From positions 1 to 12,710 of the forward strand of contig JAEUMX010000452.1 in the NCBI GenBank assembly GCA_016791285.1: DNA of 12,710 bases, given 5' to 3'. Under the pieces are notes generated by a model. That model worked only from the letters and a program-made list of their open reading frames with translations, made no database searches and was not told where the DNA came from. Source of the DNA: Burkholderiales bacterium (GTDB lineage: Bacteria > Pseudomonadota > Gammaproteobacteria > Burkholderiales > JAEUMW01). A program made the position numbers and the translations under genes. Numbering within the stretch: position 1 is the stretch's first letter; every line of letters starts with the position of its first letter. Positions 6,726 through 12,710 of this stretch are shown here, piece by piece.

Positions 6726-8074
6726 CCTTTCCCGCAGGCGCCCTCCTCACCGACCTGTACCAGCTCACCATGCTCCAGGCCTACTTCGACGAAGGCCTGG
6801 AGGAGACGGCAGTCTTCGAGTTCTTCGTGCGGAAGCTGCCGCGCAATCGCAACTTCTTGATGAGCGCGGGATTGGCACAGGTCCTCGAGCATCTCGAGGC
6901 GTTGCGTTTCACCCAGGACGACCTCGACTGGCTTGCCTCGACCCGACGGTTCAAGCCCGCGTTTCTCGATTACCTCGGCATGCTGCGCTTCCGAGGCGAT
7001 GTTCACGCCATGCCGGAAGGCACGATCTTCTTTCCGGACGAACCGATCCTTCGTGTGACGGCGCCGATCGCGCAAGCGCAGTTGGTGGAAACGCGCATCA
7101 TCAACCTGCTGCAATTCGAAGTGATGATCGCTGCGAAGGCAGCGCGCTGCGTGCTTGCGGCGCCCGGCAAGCTGCTCCTCGACTTCGGTCTGCGCCGCGC
7201 GCATGGCGCCGAGGCGGGGCTGCTCGCCGCCCGGGCTTCCTACCTCGCCGGATTCTCCGGGACAGCCACGGTGCAGGCGGCGCGCGATTTCGAGATCCCC
7301 ATCTTCGGCACCTTGGCGCACTCCTATATTCAGGCGCATGTAACGGAGGAGTCCGCCTTCGAGCGGTACGCCCGGTCACAGCCGGAGAACGTGACGCTGC
7401 TCATCGACACCTATGACACGGAGGCCGCCGCCGGAAAGGTCGCTGCGCTCGCCCCTCGTCTCGCGGCGGACAACATCCATATCCGCGCGGTCCGGCTGGA
7501 CAGCGGTGACCGCGCGGACTTGGCGAAGCGCGTTCGTCGCATCCTCGACGCGGCGGGCCTCGGTCACATTCGGATCGTCTGCAGCGGCAATCTGGATGAG
7601 GGCGAGATCCAGCGACTGCTGGCAACGGGCGCGCCAATCGATGGCTTCGGCGTGGGTACTCGGCTCGATACATCCGCTGATGCACCGTATCTCGACTGCG
7701 CGTACAAGCTGGTGGAGTACGCTGGACGAGCGCGGCGCAAGCGTTCGGAAGGCAAAGCCACGTGGCCTGGCCGCAAACAGGTGTTTCGCCGTTACGGAAC
7801 GGATGGCCGCATGGCAGGCGACGTGGTGACGACTGAAGATGACGTGCAGCCGGGAGAACCGCTCGTGGTCCCGATCATGCGCGACGGCCTGCGCCTCGAA
7901 ACACCCGTCAGCCTTGCCGCGGCGCGGGAGCGGGCTGCCCGTGCGCTGGCGACCCTGCCGGATGCGCTGCGTGCGCTCGCCCCGACCTGCCTCGCGTATT
8001 CCGCCGAGATTTCTCCGCGCCTCGTGCAGTTGGCGCGCGAGACGGACCGCGGCGTCAGCGCACCGCTTCCCTGA
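6722..8074 (+). CDS. pncB: Nicotinate phosphoribosyltransferase
   Basis: A 450-residue enzyme that joins nicotinate to PRPP, giving nicotinate mononucleotide. Family blocks in order: LLTDLYQLTM (8-17), FGLRRAHG (155-162), SYLAGFSGTATV (173-184), FGTLAHS (195-201, with His200 the likely phosphorylated histidine), RLDSGD (258-263), CSGNLDE (287-293), FGVGTRL (309-315) and YKLVEY (328-333). The start is TTG at 6722 inside TTGA, overlapping the pncA stop. No ATG or GTG fits before the conserved N-terminal block and there is no Shine-Dalgarno site, so translation probably depends on pncA. It ends 3 bp from the convergent CBS gene, leaving no room for a separate terminator. Confidence 0.94.
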   Translation: MTFPAGALLTDLYQLTMLQAYFDEGLEETAVFEFFVRKLPRNRNFLMSAGLAQVLEHLEALRFTQDDLDWLASTRRFKPAFLDYLGMLRFRGDVHAMPEGTIFFPDEPILRVTAPIAQAQLVETRIINLLQFEVMIAAKAARCVLAAPGKLLLDFGLRRAHGAEAGLLAARASYLAGFSGTATVQAARDFEIPIFGTLAHSYIQAHVTEESAFERYARSQPENVTLLIDTYDTEAAAGKVAALAPRLAADNIHIRAVRLDSGDRADLAKRVRRILDAAGLGHIRIVCSGNLDEGEIQRLLATGAPIDGFGVGTRLDTSADAPYLDCAYKLVEYAGRARRKRSEGKATWPGRKQVFRRYGTDGRMAGDVVTTEDDVQPGEPLVVPIMRDGLRLETPVSLAAARERAARALATLPDALRALAPTCLAYSAEISPRLVQLARETDRGVSAPLP

Positions 8075-8077
8075 GCG

Positions 8078-8527
8078 TCAGATCCGGCTCTTTTCTTCGC
8101 GCGCGCGCCCACGCGAGATGACCCGCGCGAGATCGGTGAGCTCTTCGGCGAAGACCTCGATCAGGTCGTCCACCGTGACGATCCCGAGCAGGCTCCCGTC
8201 CTCGGCCAGGATCGGCAGTCGCCGCACCCCCTTCGCGCGCATGATCTGCAGCGTGTCCAGAATGCCGTCGTCCTCCGCGCCGGTCACGAGTTCCTGCGCC
8301 ATGATCTCGCCCACGCTGAGCACCTTGGGGTCGAGTCCGACCGCGACCACCTCCACCACGATGTCGCGGTCGGTGACTATGCCAAGCGGAATCTGCTTCC
8401 CGCCGCGCTCTTCGACGACAACGAGATCGCCGACATGGTGACGCCGCATCAATTCCGCCGCAGCTTCGATGCTGGTGGAGGCGGGCACGGTCACGACCTC
8501 GCGGGTGCAGATTTCGCCGATGCTCAT
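8078..8527 (-). CDS. CBS-pair domain protein
   Basis: A 149-residue protein made almost entirely of two CBS repeats (about 5-62 and 72-130). Each ends in the typical GIVTDRD (49-55) or GIVTVDD (115-121) segment. Stand-alone CBS pairs of this length usually bind adenine nucleotides and act as energy or redox sensors, but the ligand and target cannot be read from the sequence. A basic tail (RGRAREEKSR) ends the protein. It lies 43 bp behind the universal stress protein gene and is probably the last gene of the stress cassette. The start lacks a clear Shine-Dalgarno site. Confidence 0.92.
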   Translation of the reverse strand: MSIGEICTREVVTVPASTSIEAAAELMRRHHVGDLVVVEERGGKQIPLGIVTDRDIVVEVVAVGLDPKVLSVGEIMAQELVTGAEDDGILDTLQIMRAKGVRRLPILAEDGSLLGIVTVDDLIEVFAEELTDLARVISRGRAREEKSRI

Positions 8528-8570
8528 GTCGTCGCTGCGCTCATCGGTACCCAGTCTGCTACGGCGGACT

Positions 8571-9017
8571 CTAGCGCACGACGAGCACCGGGATCTTCGA
8601 ATGCGTCAACACCTTTTGCGTCACGCTCCCGAGCAGCAGACCCGACACACCGCGGCGACCATGCGACGCCATGATGATCAGATCGCAGCCTTTCCTTTTC
8701 GCGGCCCGGATGATCGCCTCATGGGGGTAATCGCTCGCGACCGTCACGCTGTCGGTCTCCAGGCCGGCGGCGCGCGCCGCCTTCGTGACTTTCGCGAGAT
8801 AGCCTTCTGCGGTTTCCTTCGCCGCCGCCACGTAATCCCTGCGGCTCATCGCGTTCACCGGACCCACGTATTCGTAGAGCAGCACCGCCCGGTACTCGGG
8901 ATATGCGTGGAACGCCGTCACCTTGGCCTTGAGCGCCTTGGCAAGCGCGACCGCGTGCGCAGCCGACTTGCCAGCCAGCTCGGAGCCGTCGATGGGAACG
9001 AGCACGTGCTTGATCAT
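8571..9017 (-). CDS. Universal stress protein, UspA family
   Basis: A 148-residue single Usp domain. The N-terminal strand with Asp10 (VLVPIDGS, 5-12) and the C-terminal block MASHGRRGVSGLLLGSVTQK (116-135) fit the ATP-binding Usp class, whose pattern is G-x2-G-x9-G-S/T; here the first glycine is Ala117. Usps of this class are induced under stress, including anaerobic energy stress in other bacteria, which fits the neighbouring FNR-type regulator and nar genes. GGAGAAG precedes the ATG. The ATG overlaps the stop of a possible 42-codon ORF as ATGA. Confidence 0.94.
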   Translation of the reverse strand: MIKHVLVPIDGSELAGKSAAHAVALAKALKAKVTAFHAYPEYRAVLLYEYVGPVNAMSRRDYVAAAKETAEGYLAKVTKAARAAGLETDSVTVASDYPHEAIIRAAKRKGCDLIIMASHGRRGVSGLLLGSVTQKVLTHSKIPVLVVR

Positions 9018-9142
9018 TCGCTTCTCCCCGGTCGATGCAGGATCGAGATCGTCCCGCGATTCGCCGTGCCGCGCAAGCGAAACTGCACTACTGCCTGCCC
9101 GATGCCGCGCGCGCCGACCTCCCGGGCCTGCCTGGCGCTCAA
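9014..9142 (-). CDS. Possible 42-residue protein between STAS and Usp genes
   Basis: A short frame that starts with TTG in TTGA, overlapping the STAS stop, and ends in ATGA, overlapping the Usp start. It fills what would otherwise be a 121-bp gap in a compact operon. My manual count gives G/C at 34 of 42 third codon positions against about 28 first and 25 second, the order expected for coding DNA in a GC-rich genome. The product is basic (VVQFRLRGTANRGTISILHR) with no family I recognise, and there is no Shine-Dalgarno site. Chance is a real alternative, since long accidental frames are common here. Confidence 0.35.
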   Translation of the reverse strand: MSARQAREVGARGIGQAVVQFRLRGTANRGTISILHRPGRSE

Positions 9143-9462
9143 TGCCGGGATGGCTTGCTCTCCGAGATGACGAAACGGCGCCGGAATCCGGCGATATCGA
9201 GCTTGCGTCTGACTTCCGGATCGCAGGAGACCAGCTTGAGGCTGCTGCGCTTCTCGCGCGCCCGCTCCTGCAGCATGAGCAGGAGTTCCAGACCTTCGAC
9301 CTCGACCTGGTTGCTGCCGACGAGTTCGACCTCGAGCCGATCCCACGACGTATCGCGCAGTTGGTGGCAGGCCGTGATCGCCTGGTCTACCGATGCCGCA
9401 TCCAAGGTGCCGCTGATGACGAGTCGGACGCCGCTATCGAAATCGTTTATCGTGACGCTCAT
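9139..9462 (-). CDS. STAS-domain protein, non-canonical
   Basis: A 107-residue stand-alone STAS domain of the SpoIIAA/anti-sigma-antagonist type: an N-terminal strand pair (VRLVISGTLDAAS, 12-24), a central VELVGSN...GLELLLML segment (45-64), and a C-terminal KLVSCDPEVRRKLDIAGF stretch (76-93). The usual phospho-acceptor motif D-S-S-G is replaced by E-V-E-G (54-57), so regulation by serine phosphorylation at that site is not possible. No partner kinase or sigma factor is in the window. GGGGGGAA precedes the ATG. It lies 35 bp after the DUF2934 gene. Confidence 0.82.
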   Translation of the reverse strand: MSVTINDFDSGVRLVISGTLDAASVDQAITACHQLRDTSWDRLEVELVGSNQVEVEGLELLLMLQERAREKRSSLKLVSCDPEVRRKLDIAGFRRRFVISESKPSRH

Positions 9463-9497
9463 TTTTCCCCCCTGTCGATGCTTCGGACTTTACTGCT

Positions 9498-9815
9498 TCA
9501 GTTCCCGCCATTGCCGCGTGCACCGCTGGCGATAGCTCGATCGATCTCTGCCTCTGCCTCCAGCCAGTCCTGCTGCCGCTCCCCCTCGTCTCCGGCGAAT
9601 CCGCGTCGTTCTGCGCGGTAGTACGCGGCTTGAGCGATCATGCGGTCGCGCTCGCCCGATGCCACTGGTGTCGTGCCAGCGTCGGCATCGGACTGCGGGG
9701 TTGCAGTCGCTGACCGACGCCGCGTCGTCGGGGCAGCGGAGGTCGGTGTGTCCGGCGGTGTGTTGCTCGCGCGGACGCGGCGACGTGCTGGCGATTCAGA
9801 TTGAGTGCGACTCAT
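9498..9815 (-). CDS. DUF2934-like small protein
   Basis: A 105-residue protein. The first 55 residues are Ser/Thr/Pro/Arg-rich and look disordered. Residues 56-95 form the conserved part (RDRMIAQAAYYRAERRGFAG, then DWLEAEAEID), typical of DUF2934, whose function is unknown. I chose the ATG at 9815 because a strong AGGAGGG site lies 4 nt upstream; the frame runs 25 codons further up, but that extension is Cys/Arg-rich and not protein-like. It leads the minus-strand cassette and diverges from the Crp/Fnr regulator, sharing a 213-bp regulatory region. Confidence 0.8.
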   Translation of the reverse strand: MSRTQSESPARRRVRASNTPPDTPTSAAPTTRRRSATATPQSDADAGTTPVASGERDRMIAQAAYYRAERRGFAGDEGERQQDWLEAEAEIDRAIASGARGNGGN

Positions 9816-9926
9816 ATTCCCTCCTCTGGCGAGACGCTTGTCTGCGGTCCGCCGCTGCATCCGATGTCTGCAGAACGCGCTGTTGCACAAACCGCTCGCA
9901 GATTACGGAAGCGCGCTAGAATTGTC

Positions 9927-9942
9927 ATTGAGATATCGCAAT
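9927..9942. promoter_or_regulatory. FNR-like operator dyad between divergent genes
   Basis: ATTGAGATATCGCAAT is a dyad with 7 of 8 complementary pairs. Its inner 14 bp (9928-9941) match the FNR box TTGAT-N4-ATCAA at 7 of 10 positions. A TATATT hexamer (9964-9969) lies 22 nt downstream on the plus strand, so the dyad centre is exactly -41.5 from the inferred start at 9976, the geometry of FNR class II activation. On the minus strand, ATGACA (9923-9928) overlaps the dyad, with a weak TAATCT (9900-9905) 17 nt on. It could serve both the regulator gene and the DUF2934-STAS-Usp-CBS cassette. Confidence 0.5.
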
Positions 9943-9952
9943 TTATCTTCTG

Positions 9953-9986
9953 ATTCCGAATATTATATTTCTCACTGCATCGGAAT
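9953..9986. repeat. 7-bp inverted repeat flanking the regulator's -10 element
   Basis: ATTCCGA (9953-9959) and TCGGAAT (9980-9986) are perfect inverted arms separated by 20 nt. They enclose the TATATT -10 hexamer and the inferred transcription start of the Crp/Fnr gene. It may be a second operator or a chance dyad; there is no U-tract, so it is not a terminator. Confidence 0.4.
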
Positions 9987-10028
9987 TCGGTCGGGCGCGG
10001 AGGACGCAGCAGCCAGAAGGGCAGAGAA

Positions 10029-10793
10029 ATGGCTCCCAACGAGAGAACGTTTCGGTCGCCACATATGCACCCCGATACCGAGATCGCGTGCGGGCCGTGT
10101 CCGGTGCGCGCGCTCGATCTGTTCGCCGGACTCTCCGAGCACCGGGCGGGCGAGGTGTTGCAGGGAATCGACCATCTCGCCTATCCGTCGCGCGCGACTG
10201 TCTACCAGACCGGCGAGAAGAGCCCGGTCGTGTACGTGGTGCGGCACGGGCTGCTCAAGCTTTCGCACTACCTCCCGAACGGCGACGAGCGCATCGTGCG
10301 CATCCTCAAGCCAGGCGACACGGCGGGCCTCGAGGCGCTCTTCGCCGATCCGTACCACCATACGGCGATGATGCTCACGCGCGGTCATCTGTGTCGCGTG
10401 TCGGTCGAACTGCTCGAGCAACTCGAGCGCGAGGTGCCCGACTTCCATCGGCAACTGCTGCGACAGTTCCAGCGCTCGCTGAGCGAAGCGGAGGCTGTGC
10501 TCACCAATCTCTCCACCGGCTCCGCGCATGGACGCGTGGCGCGTCTGCTGTTCTTCCTTGCCCGCAACGACGGCACGCAATCCGTCACGCTGATCAGCCG
10601 CGAGGACATGGGCGCCATCCTCGGCATCACGACCGAATCCGCGAGCCGCATCGTCGCGCAGTTCAGGCGCGCGGGCGTCCTTACACAATGCAAGGGCGGC
10701 GTCTGCACGGGCGACCTTACCCGTCTGGTAGAGCTCGCGCGCGATGCAGACGCCAACCACAAGCCGCACCCCGGCGATCGCGCGGAGGCCTGA
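10029..10793 (+). CDS. Crp/Fnr-family transcriptional regulator, FNR-like
   Basis: A 254-residue regulator with a cyclic-nucleotide-type beta-roll (about 30-125), a dimerisation helix (about 130-165) and a winged helix (about 167-225). The recognition helix has E203-S-A-S206-R207, the E-x2-S-R pattern by which FNR reads TTGAT half-sites. Cys21, Cys24 and Cys122 fit three of the four FNR cluster ligands. The remaining N-terminal position, Cys29 in E. coli, falls on Asp30, or on Phe32 in an FnrL-type alignment. It may bind a 3-Cys cluster or sense something else, such as NO or redox state. AGAAGG lies 8 nt before the ATG. It is divergent from the stress cassette and convergent with the flavoprotein gene (19 bp between stops). 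Confidence 0.9.
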   Translation: MAPNERTFRSPHMHPDTEIACGPCPVRALDLFAGLSEHRAGEVLQGIDHLAYPSRATVYQTGEKSPVVYVVRHGLLKLSHYLPNGDERIVRILKPGDTAGLEALFADPYHHTAMMLTRGHLCRVSVELLEQLEREVPDFHRQLLRQFQRSLSEAEAVLTNLSTGSAHGRVARLLFFLARNDGTQSVTLISREDMGAILGITTESASRIVAQFRRAGVLTQCKGGVCTGDLTRLVELARDADANHKPHPGDRAEA

Positions 10794-10812
10794 AGGCTCG
10801 CAGTCGCGCACA

Positions 10813-11982
10813 TCACGCCACCAGCGCCTCCGGCTTCTGCCCGGTCAGGAAATAGGCGAGAAGCTCGCGCACCGGACGAATCGCGGCGCCGAACGGGAGC
10901 GGCTCGGAGCCGCGGAAGAAGAGGCCTTTCTCGACATCACCCCGGAGCGCGGCGGCGAGCTGGTTGTCGATGCAGAACTGTCCGAACTTCGCGATGTTGT
11001 CGCGCAACCCGCACTGGATCAGACAATCCCAGGCCAGCGTACACTTGTGTGCCTTTTCGGCAGCGTGGGCGCGCAGTTGGTCCACCCGCTTCAGATAGCG
11101 CGTGAGCCAGGGTGTGCGCACCGCGCGTGCCGGCAGTCCCGCCACGCTCATGAAGGTGACGATATCTTCCGGCTTCGCGTCGGCCAGCACGCGCTTGAAG
11201 TTGGGGTGCGCGTCGCCCTCCTCGGTTACGGCAAACGGCGTCCCGAGTTGAACCCCTGCGGCACCAAGCGCGAGCATCGACGCGAACTTCTCGTGGCTGT
11301 TGATGCCTCCGGCCGGTATCAGCGGGATGCGCTCGCGCTCGATTCCAAGCTCCCGAAATAGCTCGAGCACGGCCGGGATCACCACCTCGAAATCGAAACG
11401 CCCGTCGTTCACGTCCGCTTCGTTCGCAGCCCCGAGGTGTCCCCCTGCATGGCGAGGATGCTCCAGCACGATCGCATCCGGCAGCCGATTCTTTCGCTGC
11501 CACTTCTTCAGCAGGATGGCAACACCCCGTGCATCCGAGAGGATCGGGATCAACGCTACGTCTGGAAAGTCCGAAGTGAGGTCCGGCAGGTCGAGCGGCA
11601 GTCCGGCGCCCATGACGATCGCGTCGGCGCCGCTCTGGCAGGACTGGCGCACGTAGTCGGCGTACTGCGAGACGGCACGCATCACGTTCACGGCGATCAT
11701 GCCCTGACTGTCGGCGATGTCGCGCGCGGCCCGGATCTCCCGGTCAAGCGCCACGAGGTTGGCGCGCTCGATCGCCGCGCGGTCGCGGCAGCGCCCGGTC
11801 TGCGCCATCAGGTCGTCGTGGTGCCGGCGCAGATCGACGCTCGCGATGGTGCCGATCGCGTTGTGGCGCGCGACGTGCCCGGCGAGGCGGTGGCCCGACA
11901 CGCCGACGCCCATGCCGCCCTGCACGATCGGGAGCAGGCGTCGGCTCTTGATGACGAGTGCGGGAAAACGGGAATGATCCAC
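10813..11982 (-). CDS. Nitronate monooxygenase / 2-nitropropane dioxygenase-like flavoprotein
   Basis: A 389-residue FMN-binding TIM-barrel protein of the NPD family. It shows QGGMGVGVS (21-29), AGGH (179-182, the position of the catalytic histidine in nitronate monooxygenases), PAGGI (223-227) and GVQLGTPF (243-250) for FMN phosphate. The C-terminal part carries Cys314, Cys320, Cys324 and Cys337 (C-x5-C-x3-C-x12-C), a possible metal or Fe-S site. I chose GTG 11982 because family members begin just before RFPALVIK and the predicted promoter lies inside the longer frame from GTG 12015. The start lacks a clear ribosome site. It follows narI, and an FNR box precedes it. FabK-like or other oxidoreductase activity cannot be excluded. 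Confidence 0.88.
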   Translation of the reverse strand: MDHSRFPALVIKSRRLLPIVQGGMGVGVSGHRLAGHVARHNAIGTIASVDLRRHHDDLMAQTGRCRDRAAIERANLVALDREIRAARDIADSQGMIAVNVMRAVSQYADYVRQSCQSGADAIVMGAGLPLDLPDLTSDFPDVALIPILSDARGVAILLKKWQRKNRLPDAIVLEHPRHAGGHLGAANEADVNDGRFDFEVVIPAVLELFRELGIERERIPLIPAGGINSHEKFASMLALGAAGVQLGTPFAVTEEGDAHPNFKRVLADAKPEDIVTFMSVAGLPARAVRTPWLTRYLKRVDQLRAHAAEKAHKCTLAWDCLIQCGLRDNIAKFGQFCIDNQLAAALRGDVEKGLFFRGSEPLPFGAAIRPVRELLAYFLTGQKPEALVA

Positions 11983-12003
11983 GGTTCGGCCCGGAAATAA
12001 GGC

Positions 12004-12045
12004 ATTACACCCCACCTGCCGCGCACCGATCTTGATCTAGCTCAA
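12004..12045 (-). promoter_or_regulatory. FNR-dependent class II promoter of the flavoprotein gene
   Basis: TTGATCTAGCTCAA (12032-12045) matches the FNR/ANR consensus TTGAT-N4-ATCAA at 9 of 10 positions. On the minus strand a TGTAAT hexamer (12004-12009), 5 of 6 to consensus, follows after 22 nt. This places the box centre at exactly -41.5 from a start near 11997, the standard FNR class II position. An AT-rich stretch (12050-12062) lies upstream where the RNA polymerase alpha C-terminal domain could bind. The leader before GTG 11982 would be about 15 nt. Confidence 0.8.
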
Positions 12046-12095
12046 CCCGTATGGATATATATGCTCCTTCGTCGCCGTTCCACGCTCGACCGACT

Positions 12096-12710
12096 TTAGC
12101 TGCGCCCGCGCACGATCTGGTACGGACGCGCCAGATACGCGAGCGAGCCGAAGCCGCTCCAGATGTGAACCAGCCGCGAGAACGGGAACACGAGGAAGAT
12201 CGTCATCCCGAGCAGAAGATGCAGCTGGAAGATCGGCGAGACGTCGGTCACGAAGGTCGCGGCATCGGCGCGAAAGGTGACGATGTGCTGCGCCCACGTC
12301 ATGAGCTTCACCATCTCGCCGCCATCGCGATGCGCCCAGGAGACAGTGATGCTCACGAGGCCGAGAGCGAGCTGCACCAGGATCAGGAACAGGACGACCA
12401 GGTCCATCGGCTTCGTCGTTGCGCGGACGCGGTCCACGGTGAGGCGGCGGTGAATCAGCATCGCAAGCCCGACGAAGCACATCGCGCCGAATACGCCACC
12501 CGCGACGATCGCGAGCATCTGCTTGGCCGGCGCGCTCACGCCGACCGCGTGCCAGATCTCGACCGGTGTCAGCAATCCGAAGAGGTGCCCGAAAAAGATG
12601 CCGAGGATGCCGACATGGAAAAGGTTCGAACCCCAGCGCAGTTGGCGTCGACTCAGGAGCTGCGACGAGTCGCTCTTCCACGTGTACTGCTCGCGGTCGA
12701 AGCGGATCAG
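12096..12710 (-). CDS. narI: Respiratory nitrate reductase gamma subunit, partial (5' end outside)
   Basis: The last 204 residues of NarI, the membrane cytochrome b subunit that takes electrons from quinol and passes them to NarH/NarG. The frame is open from the window edge; about 24 N-terminal residues are missing by comparison with E. coli NarI. Strong matches include DREQYTW, SNLFHVGILGIF, VRATT and FPFSRLVHIWS. The four heme ligands are present with E. coli spacing: fragment His32 and His42 (10 apart), His164 and His182 (18 apart). narGHJ is expected beyond the right edge. No terminator is seen in the 80 bp after the stop, so read-through into the flavoprotein gene is possible. Confidence 0.97.
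   Translation of the reverse strand: MIRFDREQYTWKSDSSQLLSRRQLRWGSNLFHVGILGIFFGHLFGLLTPVEIWHAVGVSAPAKQMLAIVAGGVFGAMCFVGLAMLIHRRLTVDRVRATTKPMDLVVLFLILVQLALGLVSITVSWAHRDGGEMVKLMTWAQHIVTFRADAATFVTDVSPIFQLHLLLGMTIFLVFPFSRLVHIWSGFGSLAYLARPYQIVRGRS

Noticed and set aside
6467..7339. 290-codon minus-strand frame opposite pncA/pncB
   Set aside because: An antisense shadow of two well-supported enzymes, with a low-complexity charged product.
8524..8544. Six-codon ORF ending in ATGA at the CBS gene start
   Set aside because: It could be a leader peptide, but it has no ribosome site and such short frames arise often by chance.
12046..12095. Possible terminator after narI
   Set aside because: Only a weak GTCG/CGAC pairing and no U-tract on the minus strand; I do not call a terminator.

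Overview
GC-rich chromosomal DNA, most likely from a facultatively denitrifying betaproteobacterium. I base this on the gene order trpS-scpA-scpB behind a PHP/YciO/M50 trio, a 400-residue TrpRS, a beta/gamma-type rRNA leader and a respiratory nitrate reductase. No species can be named.

Left edge (1-420, minus strand): a strong promoter, an initiator tRNA-fMet gene, and directly behind it an rRNA-operon leader with a boxA antitermination element. The leader reads off the left edge, so 16S rRNA is expected just outside the window.

Left half (421-5929, minus strand): seven tightly packed genes form one apparent operon. In order of transcription they are a PHP-domain nuclease (RnmR/TrpH-like), YciO, an M50 membrane protease, tryptophanyl-tRNA synthetase, ScpA, ScpB and an orphan ParA-type ATPase. 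ScpA and ScpB are the kleisin and its partner in the SMC chromosome-condensing complex.

Middle (6078-8074, plus strand): a divergent promoter drives pncA and a nicotinate phosphoribosyltransferase, overlapping by TTGA. Together they return nicotinamide to NAD via nicotinate.

Right half (8078-12710): a minus-strand stress cassette (DUF2934 protein, STAS-domain protein, a possible 42-codon ORF, universal stress protein, CBS-pair protein) is divergent from a plus-strand Crp/Fnr regulator. The regulator is convergent with a minus-strand nitronate monooxygenase-like flavoprotein, which lies downstream of the 3' part of narI (heme b subunit of nitrate reductase). A nearly perfect FNR box sits exactly at -41.5 of a predicted promoter for the flavoprotein gene. 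A weaker dyad has the same geometry in front of the regulator. This suggests an oxygen-responsive region attached to the nar locus.

Most promising for novelty: the regulator with an incomplete FNR cysteine set next to a flavoprotein that carries a cysteine quartet and an FNR-type promoter, and the tRNA-fMet gene that appears to lead an rRNA operon. Most other genes belong to well-known families.
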